64,000 nucleotides of DNA, from contig NZ_CP061170.1 of assembly GCF_011751745.2 (NCBI RefSeq), positions 1,488,001 to 1,552,000 on the forward strand, given 5' to 3'. This document shows, piece by piece, positions 17,627-26,424 of this stretch. The DNA comes from Paramicrobacterium fandaimingii (GTDB lineage: Bacteria; Actinomycetota; Actinomycetes; Actinomycetales; Microbacteriaceae). The notes under the pieces were generated by a model, which was given only the letters and a program-made list of their open reading frames with translations, was not told the DNA's origin and searched no databases. Within the stretch, counting starts at the first letter, position 1, and each line of letters begins with the position of its first letter. The position numbers and the translations under genes are program-made.

Positions 17627-18361
17627 ATGACAGAAGAATCAATGACGGCGGAGAATCCCGCAGACAGACGGCGGCGCGGAGCGCTCGCGTTCCTTCGCGA
17701 CCTGGTGATCATTGTGATCGTGGCGCTGCTGGTGTCGTTCCTCGTGAAGACATTTCTCGTTCGCTCGTTCTACATTCCCTCGGGGTCGATGGAGAACACG
17801 CTGCAGATCGATGACCGCATCATCGTCAATGAGCTCGTCCCCGACATCGTCGATATGCAGCGCGGCGACGTCGTCGTGTTCACGGACCCGGGCGGATGGC
17901 TGAACTCGCCCCCACCTGCCGCCGACGTTCCGTGGATCGTCAGCGCATGGGACGGGCTGCTCAACTCGGTTGGTCTTTCTGTGAGCGACAGCAACGACCA
18001 TCTCATCAAGCGCGTGATCGGACTGCCGGGCGACCATGTGACCTGCTGCAACACACTCGGGCAGATGAGCGTCAACGGTGTGCCGCTCAACGAGCCTTAC
18101 CTGCTGCTCCCTCAGTCGGCTCAGGCCGTCTCGGCGACGTCGTTCGATGTGACCGTGCCCGATGATTCACTTTGGGTGATGGGAGACAACCGCTATAACT
18201 CGAAGGATTCCCGGTACAACGGAAACACACCGGGAAAGGGCTACGTGCCTGTTGATAACGTTGTCGGCCGTGCCTTCGTGATCAGTTGGCCTCTCGCACG
18301 ATGGCAGTGGCTCAGCGACTATCCTGAGACTTTTGCAGGAATTCCGGATGCTGGGAGCTAA
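17627..18361 (+). CDS. lepB: Signal peptidase I
   Basis: Membrane serine protease that removes signal peptides from secreted proteins. One N-terminal membrane helix (about residues 24-47) is followed by the catalytic serine box SFYIPSGSMENTL (Ser near 54) and the lysine box HLIKRVIGLPGD (Lys near 128), then VMGDNRYNSKDSRYNG. Length 244 aa from ATG 17627; an ATG at 17642 would drop five residues and cannot be excluded. It sits between rplS and rnhB, the usual actinobacterial order. Confidence 0.96.
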   Translation: MTEESMTAENPADRRRRGALAFLRDLVIIVIVALLVSFLVKTFLVRSFYIPSGSMENTLQIDDRIIVNELVPDIVDMQRGDVVVFTDPGGWLNSPPPAADVPWIVSAWDGLLNSVGLSVSDSNDHLIKRVIGLPGDHVTCCNTLGQMSVNGVPLNEPYLLLPQSAQAVSATSFDVTVPDDSLWVMGDNRYNSKDSRYNGNTPGKGYVPVDNVVGRAFVISWPLARWQWLSDYPETFAGIPDAGS

Positions 18362-18372
18362 GCGAGTCGTGC

Positions 18373-19020
18373 ATGGTTGTCTGTGATCCGAGGCTTGACG
18401 TCGAGTCTGAGCTGCTCACCGCTGGAGCCCCGTTTGTGATCGGCTGCGACGAAGTCGGCCGCGGAGCCGTCGCGGGACCTGTCGCGGTGGGAATGGCCGT
18501 CGTCGATGCGACGCACGTGAGCATCCCCGAGGGACTCCGTGATTCGAAGATGCTCAGTGAGAAGAAACGCACGATGCTCGCGCCCATCGTGCAGTCGTGG
18601 GCTCTGCATTCCGCCGTTGGCCTTGCGAGCCCTGGCGAGGTCGACGACATCGGCATCATTGCTGCGCTCGGGTTGGCGGCCAAGCGCGCCCTCGGCGTTC
18701 TGCACGAACAAGGACTCGCCGTTGCCTCGGGAGTGATCCTGCTCGACGGCAACCACGACTACCTTTCTCCGATGCTCACTCACCCCCTCGACGTGCGAAC
18801 GCGGGTGAAAGGCGACCGTGACTGCGCATCGATCTCTGGGGCATCCGTCGTCGCAAAGGTGCACCGCGACACCATGATGATCGCCCAGCACGAGATGTAC
18901 CCAGAGTACGAATGGCTTGCCAATAAGGGATACGGATCTTCGGTGCACATGGAAGCGATCAAGCTGAACGGGCCGACACCGCTGCACCGCCGAACCTGGC
19001 TCAAGAACCACGTAGGATGA
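18373..19020 (+). CDS. rnhB: Ribonuclease HII
   Basis: Cleaves RNA in RNA-DNA hybrids and at single ribonucleotides. Catalytic motif CDEVGRGAVAGP near residue 25 supplies the first Asp-Glu pair; LLDGNHDY and GDRDCASISGASVVAKV give the remaining acidic residues. The C-terminal YGSSVH and GPTPLHRRTW are family-typical. Length 215 aa. It begins 11 nt after lepB and is followed 7 nt later by the DUF2469 gene, forming a lepB-rnhB-DUF2469 unit. Confidence 0.96.
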   Translation: MVVCDPRLDVESELLTAGAPFVIGCDEVGRGAVAGPVAVGMAVVDATHVSIPEGLRDSKMLSEKKRTMLAPIVQSWALHSAVGLASPGEVDDIGIIAALGLAAKRALGVLHEQGLAVASGVILLDGNHDYLSPMLTHPLDVRTRVKGDRDCASISGASVVAKVHRDTMMIAQHEMYPEYEWLANKGYGSSVHMEAIKLNGPTPLHRRTWLKNHVG

Positions 19021-19027
19021 GACGACA

Positions 19028-19351
19028 ATGGATGAAGAGGATTTCGAGGACTACGACCGTGAGGTCGAGCTTGCACTATTTCGTGAGTACCGTGACGTCG
19101 TCGGGCAATTTGGCTATGTGATCGAGACCGAGCGCCGCTTCTATCTGGCGAACGACGTCGAGCTCGTCCGCCGAGACACGGAGCACGATTTCTACTTCGA
19201 GATCACGATGAAAGACGTCTGGGTGTGGGATATCTACCGTTCGGACCGCTTCGTGAAATCGGTGCGTGTGCTCACGTTCAAAGACGTCAACATCGAGGAG
19301 TTGCAGAGCAGAGAGTTCGAGCTTCCCAAGGATCTCGCTCTCGACGAGTAG
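19028..19351 (+). CDS. DUF2469-family conserved protein
   Basis: A 107-aa acidic protein beginning MDEEDFEDYDREVELALFREYRDVV, the characteristic actinobacterial DUF2469 signature. Middle segment RRFYLANDVELVRRDTEHDFYFEIT shows alternating strand character. No membrane segment. It nearly always follows rnhB in actinobacteria, as it does here (7-nt spacing); its function is unknown. The family call is from recognition of the sequence pattern. Confidence 0.88.
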   Translation: MDEEDFEDYDREVELALFREYRDVVGQFGYVIETERRFYLANDVELVRRDTEHDFYFEITMKDVWVWDIYRSDRFVKSVRVLTFKDVNIEELQSREFELPKDLALDE

Positions 19352-19494
19352 TCGAATTCCGGATGCCGCGTGCCGGCGTCGTCCCCAGGTCACGCCACGC
19401 GAATCGTCGTCCACAGCCTGCCCCATGACTCGACGCGCTCACAGATGGGCGTGAGGCCCTCGCGAGCACGATGCCGCGGCGACACGATGGTCGT

Positions 19495-19854
19495 ATGCGA
19501 GAGTCAACGATCGAATTCGGTGCGCGGGGCGAAGAGGCAGCGTGTGCGTACCTTGAGCAGGCAGGCTACGAGATACTCGAGCGCAATTGGCGCAATGCGG
19601 CTGGTGAAATCGATGTCATTGCGCGCGTGGGAGACACCGTCGTCTTCATCGAGGTCAAGACGCGGTCGAGCATCGGCTACGGGCACCCATTCGAGGCGAT
19701 AACACGCGACAAATCTCGTCGTCTTCGCCGCCTTGCCGGTCAGTGGGTCGCCGATACGCACTCGGTGCCGCGCCGCATCCGCATCGACGCGATAGCGGTT
19801 CTCTGGCCGAGCGATGGGCATCCATCCATCGAACATCTTGAGCAGGTGTGCTGA
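19495..19854 (+). CDS. YraN-family endonuclease-like protein
   Basis: A 119-aa UPF0102 protein with a restriction-endonuclease-like fold. GARGEEAACAYLEQAGYEILERNWRN, then GEIDVIAR and VVFIEVKTRSS give the D-x(n)-E-x-K catalytic pattern of that fold. The ATG at 19495 is chosen over an upstream ATG at 19471 because conservation starts there; the hexamer CACGAT lies 6 nt before it, a weak version of the leaderless layout. It overlaps yifB by 1 nt. Role uncertain; associated by context with DNA processing. Confidence 0.88.
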   Translation: MRESTIEFGARGEEAACAYLEQAGYEILERNWRNAAGEIDVIARVGDTVVFIEVKTRSSIGYGHPFEAITRDKSRRLRRLAGQWVADTHSVPRRIRIDAIAVLWPSDGHPSIEHLEQVC

Positions 19855-21386
19855 TGCCCGTCGCACGCACGTGGGCCGTCGCGCTGATCGGGCTCGACGG
19901 CACACTCATCGAGGTCGAAGCCGATATTTCTGCGCAGCTGCCTGCTTTTGTGATCATCGGTCTTGGGGATCGTTCGCTCCGTGAGGCCGAGGGCCGGGTG
20001 AGGCAAGCGGCGAGCAACTCAGGATGCCGGTTGGCACCGCGACGCATCACCGTCAACCTGTCGCCGGCGAGTCTGCCTAAGCACGGTGCGACGTTCGACC
20101 TGGCAATCGCGCTTGCGTGCCTTGCCGCGGATGGAATGGTGGAGCGCACCTCTGTGGACCGCGTGGTTCACATTGGAGAGCTGGGGCTTGATGGCCGTCT
20201 GAGACCAACCCCGGGGGTTCTTCCCGCCGTGCGCTCCGCCGTTCGTGAAGGCAGAGCTGTCGTGATGGTTCCGACGGCGAACGCCGAGGAGGCACGCCTC
20301 GTTCCGGGAGCCACTGTTGTGCCCGTTGCGTCGCTTCGCGATGCAGCAATTCACCATGGCGCCGATCTCGATGCCCACGTCGTCGAGCCGATTCAGGCCG
20401 TGTCGCGGGGCCAAACGCCTCCAGACGAGCGAGATATTGGCGAAATCGTTGGGCAGACCGAGGCAATCACTGCTCTCGAGACGGCAGCGGCCGGCGGGCA
20501 TCATGTGATGATGCTCGGGCCGCCTGGGGCGGGAAAGACGATGCTTGCCGAGCGACTGCCCGGAATCTTGCCCGACCTCACGATCGACGAGGCACTCGAG
20601 ACGGCGAGTGTTCGCTCACTTGCAGGGGAGCCGATCGACGGAACTCTCTGCGTGCGTCCTGGCTACGAGGCGCCGCACCATACGGCGACTGCTGCTTCGA
20701 TCGTTGGGGGCGGGAGCGGAACGATCCGACCCGGCGCGGCGGCCCGAGCGGTGAACGGTGTTCTCTTTCTCGACGAAGCCCCCGAGTTTGCTCGCACCGT
20801 TCTCGATGCACTCAGGCAACCGCTGGAGAACGGCATCATCACCATTCACCGGGCGAATTCCGTTGCCCGTTTTCCTGGGCGGTTTCAACTCGTCATCGCG
20901 GCCAACCCCTGCCCGTGCGGGCAATACGGATCCGCGGATGGCTCGTGCACGTGTCCTCCGGCATCCATCCGCCGATATTTGGGGAGACTGTCGGGGCCGC
21001 TGCGTGACCGCGTCGATATCCATATGAATATCCCGCGCGTCTCCACGGCACATCTGCGTGGGGCGCACCCGGCGTCAGCGCGTCGGTCGAGTGATGTGAG
21101 AGAGCGGGTTGCGGCCGCGCGAGCCCGTGCAGCGGAGCGGCTGAGAGAAACACCGTGGGCCCGAAACTCGGAGGTCACCGGAGCCTGGCTGCGCGGCGAC
21201 GGCGCGCTTCCCCGCAGCGTCACTGCGGTGATCGATCGAGCGCTGGAACGCGGCGGGCTCACAATGCGCGGCTATGACAGGGTTCTGCGCGTTGCGTGGA
21301 GCGTGAGCGACCTTGCTGAATCGCCGAGGCCCACAGCAGAGCATGTCGGCACGGCGCTGTATCTGAGAAAGGGAATGACGACGTGA
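19854..21386 (+). CDS. YifB/ComM-family Mg chelatase-like AAA ATPase
   Basis: A 510-aa protein with an N-terminal Lon-protease-like domain (residues about 1-170) and an AAA+ domain with GPPGAGKTMLAERLPG near 222, Walker B VLFLDEAPEF, and the NPCPCGQYG cysteine motif near 350. The family includes ComM, a helicase that extends branch migration during natural transformation. The start overlaps the yraN stop (TGATG) and the end overlaps dprA by 4 nt. The yraN-yifB-dprA order links it to DNA uptake, though no competence pilus genes are in the window. Confidence 0.93.
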   Translation: MPVARTWAVALIGLDGTLIEVEADISAQLPAFVIIGLGDRSLREAEGRVRQAASNSGCRLAPRRITVNLSPASLPKHGATFDLAIALACLAADGMVERTSVDRVVHIGELGLDGRLRPTPGVLPAVRSAVREGRAVVMVPTANAEEARLVPGATVVPVASLRDAAIHHGADLDAHVVEPIQAVSRGQTPPDERDIGEIVGQTEAITALETAAAGGHHVMMLGPPGAGKTMLAERLPGILPDLTIDEALETASVRSLAGEPIDGTLCVRPGYEAPHHTATAASIVGGGSGTIRPGAAARAVNGVLFLDEAPEFARTVLDALRQPLENGIITIHRANSVARFPGRFQLVIAANPCPCGQYGSADGSCTCPPASIRRYLGRLSGPLRDRVDIHMNIPRVSTAHLRGAHPASARRSSDVRERVAAARARAAERLRETPWARNSEVTGAWLRGDGALPRSVTAVIDRALERGGLTMRGYDRVLRVAWSVSDLAESPRPTAEHVGTALYLRKGMTT

Positions 21387-22573
21387 TGACTCCAGACGAT
21401 GTCGGCAACAATGCCCCTGCGATCGAAAACGCTCGAGACGAGGCAGAACGGCGCGCACGCGAGCATTGGCTCGGCATTGTTGAGCCCGGCGACAGTACGG
21501 CGCACTCCGTCATCGGCGCACTCGGGGCTTCCACAGCGCTCGAGCTTGTGTCGGCTGGGGCATCTGCCCGCGACATCGTCGACGTTCTCGTGGAGCACGT
21601 TGATGCTGGGGCGGAGTTCATTGACGACCTCGTTGATCTCGTCAGCGATGGGCTCAAACGGTGGTCAGGGCGTCTTGGGGCCATTGACGTCGACGCCGTC
21701 CGTCGCTCGGCCGCCGCATGCGGAGCGCGATTCGTCATTCCCGCCGATTCAGAGTGGCCATGGGCGCTCGACGATCTGGGGGAGCATGCACCGCTTGGGC
21801 TCTGGGTGCGCGGTGCTCTCGGCACCTTTCCCGACAGGTCGGTGGCGCTTGTCGGATCTCGCAATTCGACGGGGTACGGAGAGCACGTCACTGTCGAGAT
21901 TGCGTCTGGTCTGGTTTCGCGCGGATTGGGAGTGGTTTCAGGCGCAGCGTATGGAATTGATGGGCACGCCCACCGTGCCGCTCTGGCATCGAGAGGTGAG
22001 ACCATTGCGATTCTTGCCGGGGGCGTCGACCGACCGTATCCCGCGGGGCACACTGAGCTGATCGAACGCGTAGCAACGCACGGTGCACTGATCAGCGAGG
22101 TGCCGTGCGGATCGCCGCCGACAAAGTGGCGTTTTCTGCAGCGAAACAGGCTCATAAGCGCTCTGGCAACCGCCACGGTGGTGGTCGAAGCGGGGTGGCG
22201 CAGCGGCTCACTCAACACGGCAGCGCATGCTGCAACGCTCGGGCGCCCGCTGGGAGCCGTGCCCGGGCCCGTGACGAGCGCAACATCGGCAGGGTGCCAT
22301 CGGCTGCTCCGCGACAACGGGGCAACGTGCGTCACCACGGCAGACGACGTCGCCGAGCTTGCCGGTGTCAGCGGTGACGGAGACCTCCTCCAGCCGCTCC
22401 GCGACTGGACGCAGACGCGAGTTCTCGACGCGATGACCTCTCGGAGGTCGCGAAGCGTCGATGAGATTGCCACGTTGAGCGGACTCGATCACGACAGCGT
22501 CCGCGCGAGTCTTGGCGCGCTCGATGTTCTCGGCGATGTGCGTCATTCAGCGAACGGATGGATCATGTCGTGA
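21383..22573 (+). CDS. dprA: DNA-processing protein DprA
   Basis: Loads RecA onto incoming single-stranded DNA. The Rossmann-like core is clear: VALVGSRNSTGYGEHVT, VVSGAAYGIDGHAHRAAL, AILAGGVDRPYPAGHTEL, then FLQRNRLISALA and VVEAGWRSGSLNTA. The C-terminal winged-helix domain (about residues 330-396) has SVDEIATLSGLDHDSVRASL. Start is GTG 21383 or ATG 21386; both overlap the yifB stop. Length 396 aa fits actinobacterial DprA with its N-terminal helical extension. Confidence 0.96.
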   Translation: MMTPDDVGNNAPAIENARDEAERRAREHWLGIVEPGDSTAHSVIGALGASTALELVSAGASARDIVDVLVEHVDAGAEFIDDLVDLVSDGLKRWSGRLGAIDVDAVRRSAAACGARFVIPADSEWPWALDDLGEHAPLGLWVRGALGTFPDRSVALVGSRNSTGYGEHVTVEIASGLVSRGLGVVSGAAYGIDGHAHRAALASRGETIAILAGGVDRPYPAGHTELIERVATHGALISEVPCGSPPTKWRFLQRNRLISALATATVVVEAGWRSGSLNTAAHAATLGRPLGAVPGPVTSATSAGCHRLLRDNGATCVTTADDVAELAGVSGDGDLLQPLRDWTQTRVLDAMTSRRSRSVDEIATLSGLDHDSVRASLGALDVLGDVRHSANGWIMS

Positions 22574-22657
22574 GGAGCGAGGAACGGCACCCGTGTGCGC
22601 TCGGCTTCGGTTGCGAGAATCGCGGTGCGCCGAGCAGACAATCCTGCACTGCCGGTG

Positions 22658-22663
22658 GAAACT
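22658..22663 (+). promoter_or_regulatory. -10-like GAAACT before xerC
   Basis: GAAACT lies 6 nt before the ATG at 22670. It matches the GANNNT variant also seen 6 nt before the M23 peptidase, DivIVA-domain and dinB starts. Confidence 0.35.
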
Positions 22664-22669
22664 GTGGTC

Positions 22670-23593
22670 ATGGACATCGCTGCGGCACGAGAGGAGTTCA
22701 TCGACTACGTGCGCGTCGAACGCAACTTCTCTGCACAGACCGCTCGGGCCTACGCCTCAGATCTGAACGCGTTCGTGCAATGGGCGGCCGCGCGTGCGCT
22801 GATCGACACGCGCGACGTTGAACTCGACAACTACCGGGACTGGCTCTGGAAGATGTCGAACGATGGACTCGCGCCGTCAACGATCGCCCGGCGCTCCGCG
22901 ACACTGCGCAGCTGGTCCGCGTGGATGTGGCGTGAAGGAGCAACCGAGACCGACACTGCGGCGCGTCTGCGTTCCCCGAAGACAGGCAAGCGCCTGCCGA
23001 AGGTTGTTCCGCGCGACGCCATGGATGCGGTTCTTCGCGGGCTGGGTGCTGCAGCCGCCGAGGGCGGTCCAACCGACGTGCGCGATCACGCGATCGTTGA
23101 GCTGCTCTATGCATCGGGGCTTCGCGTCTCAGAGCTGTGCGGTCTCGACATCGACGACATTGATCTCGACCGGCTCACCGTGCGCGTGACGGGAAAGGGA
23201 TCAAAGCAGCGCATTGTTCCCTTCGGCGTTCCGGCTCAGTCGGCGATCATTGACTACCTCCGCGACGCCCGCGCCCACCTGCTCCGTCAGAGTTCGGCTC
23301 CGACGGCAGGAGACACCTCTGCCGTGTTTGTGGGAACTCGGGGAGCGCGCCTCAGCACTCGGTCGGCGTATACAGTGATCTCACGCATTCTCTCTCGTGT
23401 CCCGGCGGCAAGCGGGGTCGGCCCGCACACGCTGAGGCACACCGCCGCAACGCATCTGCTCGATGGCGGGGCAGATCTGCGTGCCGTGCAGGAGCTATTG
23501 GGCCACTCGAGCCTCGGGACAACGCAGATATACACTCACGTGTCTGCCGACCGTCTCAGAGAGAGCTATCGACTCGCCCACCCCCGCGCATAG
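22670..23593 (+). CDS. xerC: Tyrosine recombinase XerC
   Basis: Site-specific recombinase that resolves chromosome dimers at dif. N-terminal SAM-like core-binding domain (residues 1-90) with EFIDYVRVERNFSAQTARAYASDL; catalytic domain with Arg in ASGLRVSELCGL near 149, Lys in GKGSKQR, H-x-x-R in HTLRHTAATHLLDGG, His in LGHSSL and the nucleophile Tyr in TTQIYTHV. The ATG at 22670 matches the family start; an upstream in-frame ATG lies in non-conserved sequence. The downstream-of-dprA location is the usual housekeeping one, arguing against a phage integrase. It overlaps the convergent M23 gene by 38 nt. Confidence 0.94.
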   Translation: MDIAAAREEFIDYVRVERNFSAQTARAYASDLNAFVQWAAARALIDTRDVELDNYRDWLWKMSNDGLAPSTIARRSATLRSWSAWMWREGATETDTAARLRSPKTGKRLPKVVPRDAMDAVLRGLGAAAAEGGPTDVRDHAIVELLYASGLRVSELCGLDIDDIDLDRLTVRVTGKGSKQRIVPFGVPAQSAIIDYLRDARAHLLRQSSAPTAGDTSAVFVGTRGARLSTRSAYTVISRILSRVPAASGVGPHTLRHTAATHLLDGGADLRAVQELLGHSSLGTTQIYTHVSADRLRESYRLAHPRA

Positions 23594-24137
23594 CGTGCGA
23601 TGAGAGAGGAAGAAGCACAGCTCTCTCGACCCCTCCAAAATAGATGAGCGGGTTCACGTACTCGCCGTGAACGCGCACGCCGATGTGCAGACAGTCGGAT
23701 TCGCAGTGCGGCCCCGTCGTGACGGTGCCGATCACCTGTCCGCGTTTCACGCTCTCGCCCTTCGCGACGAGCGGAGTCACCGCCTCGAAGCTGCTCAGCA
23801 CAGTGTCACTGTGCTCGATCGTGATCACCGGTCTGTTGACAACCGTGCCGGCAAAGAACACCGTTCCATCCGATGGTGCGCGAACCTGCTGATTCGCCGT
23901 CGCGGCAGCATCGATGCCTCGGTGTCCCTTTCCCCAGGGATCTGCCGGTGCCTCAAACGCTCGGGCAACGCGCCGTTCACCGTCCAACGGCCATTGCCAC
24001 GTTGCGGCCGCTGTCGAGGGCGCGGGGGAAGGCGCAGCCGCGGCGGGGGCATGGGCAAACACCGCAGATACCCCGAGAATCACGGCGGCGACCGCAATGA
24101 CACAGCGCGTTCTTCGTCGAGAGGAATGGGTTCTCAT
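23556..24137 (-). CDS. Secreted M23-family peptidase-like protein
   Basis: A 193-aa exported protein: signal peptide with RRRTR n-region and hydrophobic AVAAVILGVSAVFAHA, cleaved near AAAA (about 33-37). The LytM fold is evident: GKGHRGIDAAA (zinc H-x3-D), APSDGTVFFAG and VITIEHSDTVLSSFE. The final H-x-H motif reads CLH, so the His expected as general base is Cys. Many actinobacterial M23 proteins show CLH here, and it may still bind zinc or act as an amidase regulator. A GACAAT hexamer lies 6 nt before the ATG. Located next to rpsB, as in related genomes. Confidence 0.88.
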   Translation of the reverse strand: MRTHSSRRRTRCVIAVAAVILGVSAVFAHAPAAAAPSPAPSTAAATWQWPLDGERRVARAFEAPADPWGKGHRGIDAAATANQQVRAPSDGTVFFAGTVVNRPVITIEHSDTVLSSFEAVTPLVAKGESVKRGQVIGTVTTGPHCESDCLHIGVRVHGEYVNPLIYFGGVERAVLLPLSSHAMRGGGRVDSSL

Positions 24138-24222
24138 GCCCCGATTGTCGTCCCAGGGGAGTCGTTCATCTCACACGTCTGCCATGGTGTGCACGTCGAC
24201 ACACTCGCGTTCAGGTGTGGAC

Positions 24223-24252
24223 GACAATTCAGACCCAGCCAGATGCTAGAAT
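24223..24252 (+). promoter_or_regulatory. rpsB promoter
   Basis: TAGAAT (24247-24252) is a good -10 element; GACAAT (24223-24228) lies 18 nt upstream as a possible -35. Transcription would start near 24259, leaving a leader of about 165 nt before rpsB. Confidence 0.5.
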
Positions 24253-24260
24253 AACCGGAG

Positions 24261-24279
24261 CATCCCGTATGTCGGGATG
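24261..24279 (+). promoter_or_regulatory. Hairpin at the start of the rpsB leader
   Basis: CATCCCG and CGGGATG pair over a 5-nt loop, at the predicted 5' end of the rpsB transcript. It could be part of an S2 autoregulatory leader or a stability element; I cannot match it to a named leader family. Confidence 0.4.
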
Positions 24280-24425
24280 ACTACGCGTGCCCAATCGGCC
24301 TCCTCACCCAACGGTCTTCGCTCTGTGAGCGTTGTGGGTGTGTGCCGGGCACCAGGGAGTGCGATCACCAGTTCGCACCATCAACCGCCAAGACGCCGCA
24401 CGGCGTCAGAGAAGGAGACACGGCC

Positions 24426-25457
24426 ATGGCCGTCGTAACGATTCGCCAGCTGCTCGACAGCGGCGTGCACTTCGGGCACCAGACCCGTCGCTGGAACCCC
24501 AAGATGAAGCGCTTCATCTTCACCGAGCGTTCCGGCATCTACATCATCGACCTGCAGCAGTCGCTCGCGTACATCGACCGCGCATACGACTTCGTCAAAG
24601 AGACCGTTGCCCACGGCGGAAGCGTTCTCTTCGTCGGAACGAAGAAGCAGGCTCAGGAGTCCATTGCCGAGCAGGCCACGCGCGTTGGTCAGCCGTACGT
24701 CAACCAGCGTTGGCTCGGTGGGCTCCTCACCAACTTCCAGACAGTTTCGAAGCGCCTCGCACGCATGAAGGAGCTTGAGGAACTTGACTACGAGGATGCC
24801 TCGAAGTCGTCGTTCACGAAGAAGGAACTGCTGATCAAGAAGCGCGAGCTCGACAAGCTTCACAAGTCGCTCGGCGGAATCCGCAATCTCACGAAGACAC
24901 CTTCCGCTCTGTGGATTGTCGACACGAAGAAGGAGCACCTCGCCGTTGACGAGGCGAAGAAGCTCGGTATTCCCGTCGTTGCCATCCTCGACACCAACTG
25001 CGACCCCGACGAGGTCAACTACCCGATTCCGGGTAACGACGACGCGATTCGCTCTGTGAGCCTGCTCACGCGCATCGTCGCCGACGCCGCAGCAGAGGGT
25101 CTCATTCAGCGTCACCAGAAGCCTGCCGAGGGTTCTGAGCAGGCCGAGCCGCTCGCCGAGTGGGAGAAGGAACTTCTCACTGCCGAGCAGGGCGAATCCA
25201 CGACCGAGTCCACCGAAGAGTCAGCCGAGCAGAAGGCCGAAGCTCCTGCTGCTGACGCAACCGAGGCTCCTGGCGCTGAGGCAACCGAGGCTCCCGCTGC
25301 TGCCGAGGCTCCTGCCGCTGAGGCAACCGAGACTCCTGCTGCAGAGGCTCCCGCCGCCGAGGCAACTGAGGCTCCGGTTGACGAAGCTGCCGAAGAGGCA
25401 CCAGAGGCTCCTGCTGCTGAGGCCGACGAGGCCGCCGCAGCCGACGACGCAAAGTAA
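24426..25457 (+). CDS. rpsB: 30S ribosomal protein S2 with long acidic tail
   Basis: Essential small-subunit protein. [58 protein letters not shown] and [15 protein letters not shown] identify it. The S2 core ends near residue 240. It is followed by about 75-100 residues of low-complexity Ala/Glu/Pro/Thr repeats such as EAPAAEATE, for 343 aa in total versus about 240 in E. coli. The ATG at 24426 is the conserved start. First gene of the rpsB-tsf pair with its own leader. Confidence 0.97.
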   Translation: MAVVTIRQLLDSGVHFGHQTRRWNPKMKRFIFTERSGIYIIDLQQSLAYIDRAYDFVKETVAHGGSVLFVGTKKQAQESIAEQATRVGQPYVNQRWLGGLLTNFQTVSKRLARMKELEELDYEDASKSSFTKKELLIKKRELDKLHKSLGGIRNLTKTPSALWIVDTKKEHLAVDEAKKLGIPVVAILDTNCDPDEVNYPIPGNDDAIRSVSLLTRIVADAAAEGLIQRHQKPAEGSEQAEPLAEWEKELLTAEQGESTTESTEESAEQKAEAPAADATEAPGAEATEAPAAAEAPAAEATETPAAEAPAAEATEAPVDEAAEEAPEAPAAEADEAAAADDAK

Positions 25458-25483
25458 CTTTCGACTACAAGGAGTTCCACACA

Positions 25484-26311
25484 ATGGCAAACTTCAGCAT
25501 CGCCGATCTGAAGACGCTGCGTGAGCAGCTTGGCACGGGCATGGCCGACACAAAGGCCGCGCTCGTCGAAGCTGACGGTGACATCGAGAAGGCGACGGAG
25601 ATCCTTCGCCTGAAGGGTGCAAAGGGCAACGCCAAGCGCGCTGACCGTTCGACGAGCGAGGGACTGATCCTCTCACGCGAGTCCGAGGGCTCAACGACGC
25701 TCGTCGAGTTGGCCTGCGAAACCGACTTCGTCGCGAAGAACGAGAAGTTCGGCGACCTGGCAAACACGGTTGCCGACGCGGTAGCCGCGGCTGGCGCGTC
25801 GTCTGTCGACGAAGGGCTCGCTGCCGTCAGCGACGGCAAGCCCGTCGCCGACATCATCAGCGAGCAGGCAGCGACAATCGGCGAGAAGATCGAACTCCGT
25901 CGCGTTGTGCGCGTCGAGGGCTCCAACTTCGCTGTCTACCTGCACCGCACGTCGAAGGACCTCCCACCGCAGATCGGCGTCGTCGTGTCGTACGAAGGCG
26001 ACGACGCAGAGACCGCTCGAGCCCTCGCGCAGCACGTTGCGATGTTCGACCCGGCCTACCTTGGCGTTGACGATGTTCCGGCAGACGTGCTCGACAAGGA
26101 GCGAGAGATCGTCACCGAGATCTCGCGCAACGAGGGCAAGCCCGAAGCCGCGATGCCGAAGATCATCGAGGGTCGCGTGAATGCCTTCCTCAAGCAGGTT
26201 GTGCTTGTCGAGCAGGCGTACGCCCGCGACAGCAAGGTGCAGGTGAAGAAGGTGCTTGCCGATTCCGGCCTCACCGTCACCGGCTTTGCTCGTCTGAAGG
26301 TCGGCGCGTAA
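25484..26311 (+). CDS. tsf: Translation elongation factor Ts
   Basis: Guanine-nucleotide exchange factor for EF-Tu. N-terminal UBA-like domain with LKTLREQLGTGMADTKAALVEADGDIEKA, and the EF-Tu contact motif TDFVAKNEKF. Length 275 aa is normal. It follows rpsB by 26 nt with an AAGGAG ribosome-binding site and is ended by a clear intrinsic terminator. Confidence 0.98.
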   Translation: MANFSIADLKTLREQLGTGMADTKAALVEADGDIEKATEILRLKGAKGNAKRADRSTSEGLILSRESEGSTTLVELACETDFVAKNEKFGDLANTVADAVAAAGASSVDEGLAAVSDGKPVADIISEQAATIGEKIELRRVVRVEGSNFAVYLHRTSKDLPPQIGVVVSYEGDDAETARALAQHVAMFDPAYLGVDDVPADVLDKEREIVTEISRNEGKPEAAMPKIIEGRVNAFLKQVVLVEQAYARDSKVQVKKVLADSGLTVTGFARLKVGA

Positions 26312-26323
26312 CAAAACAAGAGG

Positions 26324-26360
26324 AGTCCGGGTTGCGAATTCAGCAGCCCGGACTTCTTTG
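26324..26360 (+). terminator. Intrinsic terminator after tsf
   Basis: AGTCCGGG (26324-26331) and CCCGGACT (26347-26354) form a perfect 8-bp GC-rich stem over a 15-nt loop, followed by TCTTTG. It closes the rpsB-tsf transcript. Confidence 0.8.
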
Positions 26361-26424
26361 TGTGTGCATGCATGCACGACACCCAGTAGTTTGAAGAGCA
26401 CAGGATCGGAAGGATGTCATCTGC

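Noticed and set aside
22670..23593. XerC read as a phage or integron integrase
   Set aside because: It lies after yifB-dprA in the usual actinobacterial order with no excisionase, phage gene or att repeat nearby.
25240..25455. rpsB tail taken as a tandem DNA repeat or CRISPR-like array
   Set aside because: It is low-complexity coding sequence with imperfect units and no spacers; the reading frame is continuous.
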